Shown: positions 1 through 11,142 of the stretch, one piece after another | Layout of the letters: every line of letters begins with the position of its first letter | Numbering within the stretch: the first letter of the stretch is position 1 | NCBI GenBank assembly: GCA_022432975.1 | Contig: CM039515.1 | Coordinates: 21,098,923 to 21,162,922, forward strand | Source of the DNA: Begonia masoniana | Taxonomy: Eukaryota; Streptophyta; Magnoliopsida; Cucurbitales; Begoniaceae | Reading direction: 5' to 3' | DNA length: 64,000 nucleotides | Translations under genes and position numbers: made by a program | The notes under the pieces: model-generated | Seen by the model: the letters and a program-made list of their open reading frames with translations, nothing else | What the model was told of the DNA's origin: nothing | The model's database searches: none

Positions 1-560
1 TGTGGACATGAAAAGGAAGGGCTTTGTGATTGTCACTGTTATGGAGTTTAACAACCAAGCAGTGACGAGAATTGGAACCAGTGAGTAGGTGAACTGTTAA
101 TTGGTGAGATGTCGTTGGTTCGGCCTTCTCATGAACTTTTTGTGGTTCGGTCATGGTCGGAACTTTCTGGGTTTATGAGAAAGGTGTTTTCGAAAGAAAA
201 GGCGGCGACAAAAGGAAAAAACAGTGACAAAAGAAAACGGGGGATGTTCTGTTTTGTTGTGCCGCCGATGAGAGAGACGTCAGCTCTGTTACCATGTAAT
301 TTCAGGAAAATCTCTAATATACATTATAGATAGAAAACAACCTTATTTATAGTACATGAGAGAATAATATCAAATTAACTACTAGCACAATCCTAGGAAC
401 TAAATTAGGAAATAACAACTCATTTTATCTTTTAAAAAGATATTGACAACTAATAAAGAGATGCTGAAAATCTACACTTACCAATGCTCATTTAGATATA
501 TTTTTCTTTATGAGCAAACGAGTGTAATTTCCTCACTTTCTGGTTGCTTGAATAATTCAG
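1..560. other. Upstream part of PUS7-like gene, no exon seen
   Basis: No exon of the PUS7-like gene that follows could be recognised here. The stretch is probably intron or a far upstream part, because the first recognisable exon (561-633) starts well inside the protein and is preceded by a good acceptor (ttcag). A 74-codon open frame at 109-333 has no family resemblance I can see. Confidence 0.4.
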
Positions 561-3500
561 GTTTCATCTTTACAAGGAAAACAAGGATACACAAGAGGCC
601 TTGGGTCTTATAGGAAAGATGCTTGGGATCCAGGTATTTTATTTTCATATTCTATTGCTAATTTATCTAGGCTGGAAAGATAAATCACAAAGCTCCGGTG
701 TTAGATTAATTATTCTTGTTGTTGCTTGCTGCGTTTTGAGTGATCCTTTAATGTATTGTTGTAGATGAAAAATTTGGTAGGCAATGATTTTACTCTTTTA
801 AACAGCTAACAAATACTGTGTTCCAAAGAATTAAACTTGGCGGAAGGAGAAAAAAATGATCTGCATCATGATAACTTTATTTCTGATTGCATGCAATTTA
901 GTATTCAACTTAATTGCAAAAATAATGACATGTAACACCTTATACCCCCTGTTACTAGTTACTCAGAAGGTTGATGGTTTGCTTCTTTGTATTGGTCCTT
1001 ATGGACGATCTTTTTCATTTGAATAGGATTGATTATAATGTTATAGTAGTGCTTGCTTTTCTTCTTAAGTTACCAGTTATTTTTACAGCCAAGATCTTTT
1101 GGGTTTGCTGGTACAAAAGACAAGCGCTCAGTGTCAACTCAAAGGGTAATGATTTTCTCATTTTCTACTTGTTCATTGAAGTGTTGTTTTTCATTACTGC
1201 TTTCTTCTTCTTTAATTTTACCTTCTTAGATAATGGCACATTCCCTTTCAGCATGTTGAAGATGGGTCTGAGGTCCTTCATTTTTTTTTGGCACTCGTAG
1301 ATTTTCATGTGGTTCTGCTCTCAATAACTTGTACTTTTTCTGATCATACTTTTGGACTGCTGATTTCTTCCATTTCCATCTAAGTTTCAGGTAACAGTTT
1401 TCAAGCAGCAAGCTGGTAGATTGTCTGCTCTTAATGATAGGTTGATTGGTATCAAAATAGGTGATTTCTGGTAAGATCAAAATGGGTTGTAATTAGCTTA
1501 TGCTGCTTATCTCATTCTGGGTGCATAATTTTGCTCTATGCGATCACCCAGCCATGTCACAGAAGAAATTCTTCTTGGCCAGCTTCTGGGAAATCGATTT
1601 AATATTGTTTTAAGGTAAGATTATTAGCTGTGTTATCTGTGGCAGATATTACCATTGAAATTTATGCACTCATACCAATTTCCAACTGTTTTGTCAGAGG
1701 AGTAGTCGCAGAGTCTGAAGAGACCATTAAAGCATCTGCTGAGGCCTTGGGAAGGCGTGGCTTTATTAACTACTTTGGTTTACAAGTACTTACTTAGCTC
1801 TCTCTTTGTCTCTGTTGATTATTGTTTTTCTTTTTGATTTTTCTTCATTGATCAATCCTGACATACGTTAGATATAATGTTATTTAACCAGTTATTTTTT
1901 TCATTCGTTAAATTCTTCATATGTAGTTACAAATGAATGCTTATTCTAGTAACAAATGAATTCTTATTCTAGTTACAAATACAATAACTCACTGGTAGTT
2001 CGTTAAAAAGAGAGATTTACATTGGTAATTTATGTCATCAACTCCATTTAGCTAAAAACGTGAAATCGCAAGGGTCAGACATGGCACCATTTTAAACTTT
2101 TATACTATTCGCATTTTTATTCATACTTCACTCTTTGATGTCTTGTTCTCTTGCTCCATTCACTATTTGAACATTTTATGAATCAATACTCGATAATAGT
2201 GTTTCCTTGTGATGCATTAGAGAGATGCTCAAGTGGCACAAAATTTGCTGCCAATATGATTTGATGATGGTCTTATACAAAATAGTTTTTATTATTGCGA
2301 GTTCAGTATTATTATTGATTAAAATAGATGCATTGAACTGGGTGAGTGTTAAAATATAATCTGCTTGTTGAAACTTCATTTTATTCTAAGAAGTTTTGTT
2401 AATTTCTTCATGTGAAAATTTATGTTGTCAGCGATTTGGAACTGGCTCTGTTCCAACCTACCTTGTTGGAGCAACATTACTCAAAGGCGAGTGGAAAGCT
2501 GCAGTAAGCATGATTCTTGATCCGAGAGATGGGGATATCCTTTTTGACGTTGTTGCAAATGAAATTGCATGAGTTCGATAGTTAAATTTTAATCATTTGT
2601 TTACTCAACGGCTTAGTTGGAGAGATTAGTTTTGTAGCGACCCTATAGCGACCCTAACACTGTACCCTTATTTTTCCTTAATATTTTTTTTTTATCCTTA
2701 AATACTAAATAAATTTAATTACATTTAAGCGAAATTTAAATCATTGGAGATCGTTTGAAATCTAAATTGAAAATCATTAAAGAAAACCATTAAAATACAA
2801 GTTAAAACAATTATAAAAACAAATTAAAACAATAAAAACCATCGACCAATAGGCGATCAATCGCCCCTATAGATTTTGGGACAAATGTCCCTTCTGTCCC
2901 TCTGTGCGTTGGCCGATGGTTTTTATTGTTTTAATTTGTTTTTATAATTGTTTTAACTTGTATTTTAATGGTTTTCGTTAATGATTTTCAATTTAGATTT
3001 CAAACGATCTCCATTGATTTAAATTTTTTTTAAACGTAATTAAATTTATTTAGTATTTAAGGATAAAAAAAAAATATTACGGAAAAATAAGGGTACAATG
3101 TTAGGGTCGCTACAAGTTTCCTTTTCTAAACTCTTTTAACACAAAGAGATCAAGTAACAAATGCTAGGAAATACTACAAGGAAAGCAATGATATTGATGG
3201 GACGCTGAAGCAATTACCACGACATCTCGTTGCTGAAAGAGCTATTGTAAGTAAATGTTTTCCAGAAAACAACTTTCTTCTCAGAATGTCCCAAGAATTG
3301 TGTTGTTTCATAGAAAGAATTTTTTATTTTTTATTTTGATGTGTTAATTTGTTCAGACAATGGTAGAGTTTTTCAATTTCATCCGGTCATTTATATTTGA
3401 TGCTTATACGGCATGTCCTTTTAATATATATAATAAGTTATATTTCTGCCTTATACATATTATTTTCAGGTTCTCATAGTCGTGGCAATAAAATGTTATA

Positions 3501-6257
3501 TTTTAAGTTATTTAATTGATTATGCTTCATGACGCGATGCAGCTCCAATGTTTGAAGAAATGCCCTGGAAACCACTTGCAAGCTCTTAAAGCTATTCCCA
3601 GAACTTTGAGAATGATGTAAATTACCTTTTTCCACAGATTTTATCTTTTTCTGCTGTTTGACATGGTATTAGTGAATGTATCTCTACATAAAGCACCTAT
3701 AACAAGCACTTATTTACTCTAGTTTTTTATCATAAAATAGGCTGCCTTTATAAAAAAAAAATATGATATTTTTACTGGTGTTGGCATTCTGTAGTATTCT
3801 ATCCAATTACATCACATGCATAGAGTGCAAAATAAGTAGAAGACTCTGTTTTTAAACTTGACTAGTTTATATAACTCTCTCTCTTTCTCAAACACTTCAA
3901 TCCACTATCACAACCCACCTTTTGACCTCACAATCTCCATAGTATATCAACGCACTAAGTTAAAGTTAGATAAATGTTTGTCTTACACCCAATTTCATCA
4001 TGTGCACATGAAGAAAGAATGAGTGAATTGTACTATAGGTGTTTATTATGATGATTTTTCAAAATACACAACAAAATCACCACTCTGTTGTACAGGTATA
4101 TACATAGTTACCAAAGCTATTTATGGAATCATGCAGCAAGTGTGAGAGTTCAAAAATATGGTACGCGTACTTAGTATTTTTTGATAGAAAATTTTATATA
4201 TAGGTGACATTTTTTTTATGGATAAAAGATGTATACTAAAACGTTTGAAAACTTCTTTATGCATGGGAGATGATAAATAACACCTGCATATTGTATATGT
4301 TCTCTTGATGTAATTTTTCAAGATTATTCTGCAAGTGCTTGTTTTTAAATTACTAATTAATTTTTAAAAGAATAATCTTTATGGTTGTGATGGAATATCT
4401 CTTTTGATGTTCCACATTGTGGCAGGAACTGAACAAATTGTGGAGGGTGACTTGGTATATTGTAAAGAAGACTGTACAGAGGGGGCAGAAGTTTCAAATT
4501 TTGAATGTGAAGAAAAAGAATGCGATGATGTATTTGCAGGTCATTTAGATGAAATATCTGGTGCGGAATTTCCTACAGCAAGAAGTAAAGTAGTTAAGGT
4601 TAGCCTCTCCTTTCTTGAAGTTTTTTAGTTAATTCCAATTGAATACCAACGTATCAAAGAAATTATCGCCTGCTCCTCACCTCTCCCAAATATCTTATTG
4701 TGGAAATGCTACGATGATATTTTAAGCAATTGCATGCCATTTTTGCTGATTTAGTTTTTTTTTTAAATTGATAAAGAGGATATACAATCAAAAAACTATA
4801 CGATAGGATTGAGTACAATTTTTGGTGCTTTAGTTCATAATCCTATATCAACTATTTATCACTCCCTGTGTATATATATAAAGATTAAGTGAAAAGAAGA
4901 AGATATGAAGAAGTCAACTCTGATTGTCGAGTTAACTGAATTGACTTTAAACAATAGATTTTAGTAAAGCGATTTTGCTATGTGGCAGGTTGTATCTGCC
5001 GAAGACATCCTTACTGGAACTTACAGGATTGACGATGTTATCCTTCCTTTGCCTGGGTAATTTTATAACGAATTTCAAGCTATTTTTATGTGATAAAGTT
5101 CAAACTTCTTCCGTGGTTGTCACATATATTCTTTATTTACTTCCTTTTCAGCTCGAAAGTAATTTATCCAGCAAATGATGTTACGGAAATTTATCATGAT
5201 TTGGCTAAGAAGGTTTGGCTTTGAAATTAATCCACTGTTGATGTCGATGAATTCTGGAGAAGAATTCACACCTTGATATCAAAAGTTGTACACCTTTACC
5301 TTGTTCTTTTTCACTTTTAATTATTTTTTTATCATGCCAGCAGGATTCAATCAGCTTGACAGATAGCACACATAATGTCAAGTATGTCCATGGAAGCTTT
5401 TCATCATTATTATAATTTTCTGGTGCTCCCACCTTCCCCACTTATAATGAAATGGTACTTACAAAGCTCATTGCTTCCAGGGAATTTTCAATAACTGGTG
5501 TAACTGGGAGTTATAGGCGTGTTTTCGAGAAACCATTAAATTTCGAATGGTAAGTCAATACCCCCACCCCCAAAATATTTCCAATTTTTGTTCAAGGTCT
5601 TTGTCTATTGATTTTTTTTTTTTTTGTTCTGTCCGGGCAGGGAACTGCTCAAATACACTGACTCTAAGATAGCGTTAGCTGAAACAGATTTGGACCAAAT
5701 TGCCAAATCCAATCCTGAAAAAGGCATTATAAGAGAGAATCTGACCAATGAAAGTGAAGAAAAGCATTTCAAGGCACAAGTAGAGAACATTGACAAAGAT
5801 ATGGAGCTAAAAGGACTATCAAAGAAGGACATGGAAGGGGAACTTCCACAAGTCGAATACCAGTGTGGTTCTGATTGTCAAGAACCGCAGACAGCTCTCA
5901 AGTTGAGCTTTACGCTCTCAACTTCTTGTTATGCAACAATGGCCATTAGAGAGCTGCTGAAGACATCAACATCTGTATGTTCCAGATGGTTCATGCTATT
6001 TAATGTCTGTTTTTTCATTTATTCTGTTAGAAAACTTCACATGCCTTTTCTCAAACTTGACATGCCAGACTGCCTATAATAAAGGAATCAACACAATTTT
6101 TTTTTCGTTTAATTTTGGATATATGTAGTTGATATCTTACGAATTAGTAACTCTACTTGGAGATGGCATTTTTATTCCATCATGTTGGCTATTTCAATTG
6201 AATTTATGTACTGGTTTTCAACTGCAGGTTGCATTCCACAAAACATTGAATGAGTGA
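561..6257 (+). CDS. PUS7: PUS7-like pseudouridine synthase (TruD family), 3' part, 16 exons
   Basis: The product belongs to the TruD/PUS7 family, which isomerises uridine to pseudouridine in tRNA and other RNAs. Exons inferred from splice sites and frame: 561-633, 1089-1145, 1391-1470, 1552-1614, 1698-1785, 2432-2534, 3143-3246, 3543-3616, 4096-4160, 4426-4598, 4989-5056, 5152-5212, 5344-5381, 5481-5549, 5641-5974 and 6228-6257 (TGA). They join without frame breaks to about 492 residues. Exon 2 encodes the family motif GTKDKR, whose Asp (codon 1119-1121) is the catalytic residue. Other family-like blocks are VTVFKQQ, GRRGFINYFGLQRFGTG, IPRTLRMMYIHSYQSYLWN and the C-terminal SVAFHKTLNE. About 200 N-terminal residues must lie upstream of the window. 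All introns fit GT-AG except 2535-3142. Residues about 290-350, an acidic insert, are less conserved. Identity is from recall of the family and was not searched. Confidence 0.88.
2535..3142 (+). other. Probable U12-type AT-AC intron of the PUS7-like gene
   Basis: The exon before it ends ...GATGGGG and the next bases, ATATCCTTTTT, match the U12 5' splice-site consensus. The intron would end ...TTTTAACAC, with TTTTCTAAAC about 12 nt upstream as a possible branch site. Joining G|AA restores the frame and gives Asp-Gly-Glu-Arg-Asp across the junction, close to the plant PUS7 sequence as I remember it. A GT-AG alternative (GTAAGC near 2505 to AAAG at 3146) also keeps frame but removes about 11 residues that look conserved. 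No in-frame GT donor follows the conserved block in a suitable place. Confidence 0.68.
2633..3114. mobile_element. 482-bp foldback (MITE-like) element in the PUS7 intron
   Basis: The left arm (2633 to about 2855) and right arm (about 2893-3114) are near-complete reverse complements around a short loop. The ends read TGTAGCGACCC...GGGTCGCTACA and are flanked by AGTTT on both sides (2628-2632 and 3115-3119), a 5-bp target duplication. TG...CA ends with a 5-bp duplication are the signature of LTR-type integration rather than of common MITE families. The ends and the loop (GATCG, gggacaaatgtccc) resemble the 3' parts of LTRs elsewhere in the window. It may therefore be two LTR ends in inverted orientation, moved as a unit. 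That origin is inference. Confidence 0.75.
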
Positions 6258-7523
6258 GGAAGGAGATAGATGATGACATCCAATTTAGATCAAAATAATT
6301 AGAACGGGTGAACGTTTAAACCAATGGATCAGGACATGGAAGAGAAAGATGGGCAATCAAGGTTCAATCCATTCTCTCTATCCTACCACAAAAACTAAAC
6401 ACACCATTTTTCTTTTGTGACTTGCATGTCCTCTAAATTGCATCATATTTGACGGTAATGAAAATTGGATATCTCCTACCTGACCGGACATTACTCGAAT
6501 AGGATGACTTAGTGTACTGCTCTAACAAACTTTATGATGCTGCCTATAAAACGTTTATTGGCATTTTCATTTTTTTCTGCTACTCATATTGTTAGCAAGG
6601 AAGGCTTCATAACAGAACGTAGGAGCGTATATAATACTTTCTGTTACAATACTTGAGTTGATGACTCATGTCGACTTTTGTTTGTATTATTGAAGTTATT
6701 TTTTATTAATGTCTCTCCAGATTGAAATTCATTTTCTCCTAATATCAGAATTCTGCCATAATTGAGTTCATTTTACTATGGGTCAGTACCAAAAACTGAG
6801 TTCCTTGAGTTCTGATTTACTCTTCATGAAGATTTCATTAATTTGCTGGCTGAAGGAAGGACAATGAGGCTGGATATCTTGAAGGACTTGTATAAATAAT
6901 CATAACAATGACATGGTAGAAGGACGACCATTGTTTAGCTGTCTTTCTGGTAATTTAAGTTGACTTCTTTCGAATACTATGAAATACCATATTGAAAATT
7001 GTATTCGAGTTTCGTTGCATTGTGGCATATCTGCATTTACCCTTTATGTACCACGTGTTTTTGCTCCTATATTTTGGTTTCAACAAATATATGTATAGTA
7101 CATTATTTATCAAGAGGTTGATAAATGCATAGCTAGGTGGTGTTGTCTGTGAAGTGGGAGTAATTAGTAAGAGAATTTCATGATTAGGGAGAAGAGTACT
7201 GCTACACTTGTACTCTAATCTTATAACTTGACGTGTCGTTCATTTACAGTTAGACTAACTATGATAGGTTATGACATCTGGACACATCAATACGTAAAAT
7301 GATTAAAGTGTATGTTGACAGCATTACCTGACATTTCTCATTCTTCGGGTTTGAAGGAAGCGTATTGTTGATTAAGATTTAGAAAGAAGAGTGGAAGACA
7401 AGGGTTGTATGTTTCGAAGAACGTCGAGAGTAGGCTGTAATTTGGGCATAAGAGAGAAATGGTGATGATGAATTGAGAATTTATCCTTTAGTGTTGGTCT
7501 GCCTAATTTCAATAGAATTCGTT

Positions 7524-7580
<57 letters not shown>

Positions 7581-7760
7581 TTGCAACCATCACCCATGTG
7601 TTTGTCTTGTTGGTTTGAAAGTGCAAAAGGAGAAGTTGCATGAACATGTACATACATTTTGAGCTAACACCTACAATTTATGATACATCTCTTTCAACAG
7701 CTCATTTCACCTTCCTCGATTGTACTCTTTCTTACTTGCCTTCTTCTCCTCTATTTTAAC
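6258..7760. other. 3' flank of PUS7-like gene and intergenic sequence
   Basis: Follows the PUS7 stop codon and should hold its 3' UTR. No coding region, RNA gene or repeat boundary was recognised apart from the A-tract at 7528-7578. AT-rich with many in-frame stops. Confidence 0.5.
7528..7578. repeat. A51 homopolymer
   Basis: Uninterrupted run of 51 A. No coding sequence of a retroposon is visible directly upstream, so a poly(A) tail origin is possible but unproven. Confidence 0.95.
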
Positions 7761-8387
7761 TAGGAGTGGGTGCGGTCCAGGTCGATCCGGTTCCGAGCCA
7801 AAACTGGAACTGGATCAACCCTTTCGAGATTTTTATCCATATCCCGAAACCGGCCCCAAGAGAAACTAGTACCAAACCGGAACCGGATTGAAAATTTTGA
7901 ATTTTTTGGTTAAGCTTCTGTATCATTTTATCACCTCTGTTTTTTCAAAAGTATACAAAATCTTAATAAAAACTATTAACAAAACATCACAAAAAATTTT
8001 TACTTGCAGTACAACCATATATCATATAAAAAAAAGCTATTTAACTTTATTCTTCAGACTCAATATATATATCATACATGAGTGATAACATAGAGAAAAA
8101 GAGAATGGGGTTTTTGATTATCAATCTGATTAGAATACATATAAAGAGTTTATATAGTTAAGGTTTATAATAAAAAGTAAATAGACTAAAATATTCTTAT
8201 GCACTAATAAATATAATATAACTAATAATGAAAAGTTAGGCTAAAACACAAAGAATTAAAACTAGAAAATCTCAAATGAATTGCACAACACTTTAGTATG
8301 ATTTCTCGTTGGGTAGTTTAAATAGTGGAGAGTGCATCTATTTATAGATAGTCTTCATATTATTCGGGCTATGGTCGCTCACCGGTT

Positions 8388-9078
8388 CCTCCAAATAAAA
8401 TTAAATCTAACAAACTCAATCTAACTATTTATGATTAAAATGAAATCTAAGAAACTAAATTCAACATCCAAAATTAATCAAACTATCTAACCTACAAACT
8501 AAATCCAACTATCCTATATTAAATTGAAATATAAGAAACTAAATTCAACATCCAAAATAAATCAAATTATATAACATACAAACTAAATCCAACTATCCTA
8601 TATTAAATTGAAATATAAGAAACTAAATTCAACATCCAAAATTAATCAAACTATCTAACCTACAAACTAAATCCAACCATCCAACATTAAAGTCAAATCT
8701 AAGAAACTAAATTCAACATCCAAAATTAATCAAACTATCTAACCTACAAACTAAATCCAACTATCCTATATTAAATTGAAATATAAGAAACTAAATTCAA
8801 CATCCAAAATAAATCAAATTATATAACATACAAACTAAATCCAACCATCCAACATTAAAGTCAAATCTAAGAAACTAAATTCAACATCCAAAATTAATCA
8901 AACTATCTAACCTACAAACTAAATCCAACCATCCAACATTAAAGTCAAATCTAAGAAACTAAATTCAACATCCAAAATTAATCAAACTATCTAACCTACA
9001 AACTAAATCCAACCATCCAACATTAAAGTCAAATCTAAGAAACTAAATTCAACATCCAAAATTAATCAAACTATCTAC
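8388..9078. repeat. 84-bp tandem array, about 8 copies, inside the hAT element
   Basis: The marker aagaaactaaattcaacat recurs at 8449, 8533, 8617, 8701, 8785, 8869, 8953 and 9037, a constant 84-bp spacing. Units fall into two subtypes (tatattaaattgaaatat and caacattaaagtcaaatct) that alternate in blocks, which points to unequal exchange of multi-unit blocks. Non-coding; lies downstream of the transposase C-terminus. There are no spacers of CRISPR kind. Confidence 0.95.
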
Positions 9079-9254
9079 CGAAATCTGAAAAATAAAATAT
9101 GAAGATATTAGTTAATCATTACTCATTAGAAATTAATATGTGAAACAAATAAATATTAAAATGTTCGAACCTTATTCAATAGTCATGATAGTACTATCAT
9201 CGAAATCATCATCAATGTTTTTAGAAATTTTAAAAAGATTTGAATATTTTGAGC

Positions 9255-11140
9255 CAACTTTGAGAGCATATAAGAGCTTCAACACTTTAGAGGGTTAGAG
9301 AACTGCGAAAGACATCAAGAATAAGACCATCACAACTAAAAGCAGATTCTGACGCCACAGTAGAAATTTAAATGATCAATATATCTTTTACAATTGCACT
9401 TAAAACTCGATACTTATCGAAGTTCCTCTTCCACCAAAATAATATGTCAGACTGTCTGAAAAATTCTTTAATTTCTCAAACAAATATTGATCAATCTCTG
9501 ACATATTACTTTCATAATTTCTCAGAAGAATTTCTAGACCCATAAAACAAAGAGTACATTGCAGTTGAACGAGCTTGCACTAAAAAACTCATTGACTCTC
9601 GATACCTTTGTTGACTATCGTTGGTACTTGAAGTGTTGTCTTCATTGGTTATATCACATTTATATTTGATATACAACTTTTCAATTATATTATCCAACTG
9701 CTTTAAATATTGTGCAGCTCTTTCACTACTAAATAAAATAGCTAAACAATGTTATAAAAATCTTGTTTTGCAACTTGAATCAAGAACAATAGCAATATAT
9801 ACAAGCATGTTTATCTTTTCAAAAGATCCTCAATATTTTATTAAACTTCTTTTGCATCTCGATGGTCATTATTCTTAGCGTCCTATTATCACCGTTAGCA
9901 TATGTCTCAATAGCAATCTTCAAATTACAGACTTCACCTATGTACATATTTGATATAACATGCAGAGAAGCAGAAACATTAAGTGTCATAGTATGAAATG
10001 TCTCTAATAATTTTATGCATTCTCGAATGCATGACCAATCTTCAGTTGTGGGAGAACCTTCCCCTCCCATTTCATGCAAGAAAGAACTATCATTCTCTGC
10101 TAATTTTTCAAAAGTCATTTTATACTTCTCAGCGCTTGCCAACATCATGTAGAGTTTTAACAAGTAGGAACGTCGAGCAACAAATTACTTTTACAAGTAA
10201 TTTTAACTGCATCAACGCAGATTTTGAACTGTTTCAATCTTTCCAAAAAAAACCTTACGTACTTAAAAAACTTTTCGTACTCTTGCTATGGACTCATCAT
10301 GTTCTTTCAAACCATCATAAACGATCAAATTTAGGACATGTGCAAAACCTTTCATGTGCATATGATCGCCATTTAAAAGAAACTCATTCCAATTTCAAAT
10401 TGTCTACGTCAAATAAGAAATAGCAACGTCGTTGAAAGACGCATTGTCAACGGTTACAATTGTAACATTTTCAATCTCTCAATTAAGCAAATATTTTTCA
10501 ATTTCTTTACCAATAGATTCACCCTTATTGTTCGGAATCAAACAAAAATTCAATATCTTCTTTTGCATATTTCACTCTTGATCAATATAATGACATGTCA
10601 GCACCATGTAATTCAAATTTTAAATAGATGTCCACGTATCAGTGGTCACACAACCCTCTATCATGTTGTAAAAAAATACTCCTTCAACTTGCTTATTTCT
10701 TTCTGAAATATCTTGCGAATATCTCTTGCAATTATTCTTCTAAATGACATAATAAAGTTGAGATTGAGACACAAACAAAATGTCCTAAAGCCAATTCTTT
10801 CAACCACTTTCAGTGGCAATTCATCTAAGATAATCATCTTTGCGAGAAATTCACTAGCAACCATTATAGTAAATGTCGGTACACTAGTAATCTTACTCTC
10901 ATTAAGTCTAAAGATCAAACTTTTTTGCTTATTGTCTAAATTTCGTTAAATTTTTTTGCATACTTTAATATGATTTATTAAACTTGAAGTCTTATTTTTC
11001 GCCAAGTGTGAAGCATAAATTTTTCTACAATAATTACATTTAGCTGAATAGGTATTTGATACCTTATTGAAGTGATTCCAAGCTAGATACTTAGTTCTTT
11101 TTTATTCCACATGCGAATTTTCACTATAAGAAGTATTCAT
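9255..11140 (-). pseudogene. hAT transposase pseudogene (BED finger to dimerisation domain)
   Basis: Read on the - strand. The N-terminus (about 11140-10950) holds a BED zinc finger with W-N-H-F, C-x2-C and a following H-x3-C (CNYC...LINHIKVC). The middle (10163-9819) has a 114-codon open segment with the KYKMTFEKL...PTTEDW pattern of RICESLEEPER-like hAT transposases. The C-terminus (about 9440-9255) contains FWWKRN, VASESAFS and FRSSLT, the hAT dimerisation region. Stops and frameshifts occur throughout, for example just after the start and inside the C-terminal block, so no active transposase is encoded. This family cuts and pastes DNA through an RNase-H-like core. Confidence 0.85.
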
Positions 11141-11142
11141 CC

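Noticed and set aside
109..333. 74-codon ORF near the window start
   Set aside because: No family match, no splice or promoter context, and expected by chance in this base composition.
971..1300. 109-codon hydrophobic ORF in the PUS7 region
   Set aside because: It crosses a real PUS7 exon (1089-1145) in another frame and the surrounding introns; the hydrophobicity reflects T-rich intron sequence.
8388..9078. Regularly spaced repeat array considered as CRISPR-like
   Set aside because: Units are contiguous 84-bp tandem repeats without unique spacers, in a plant transposon.
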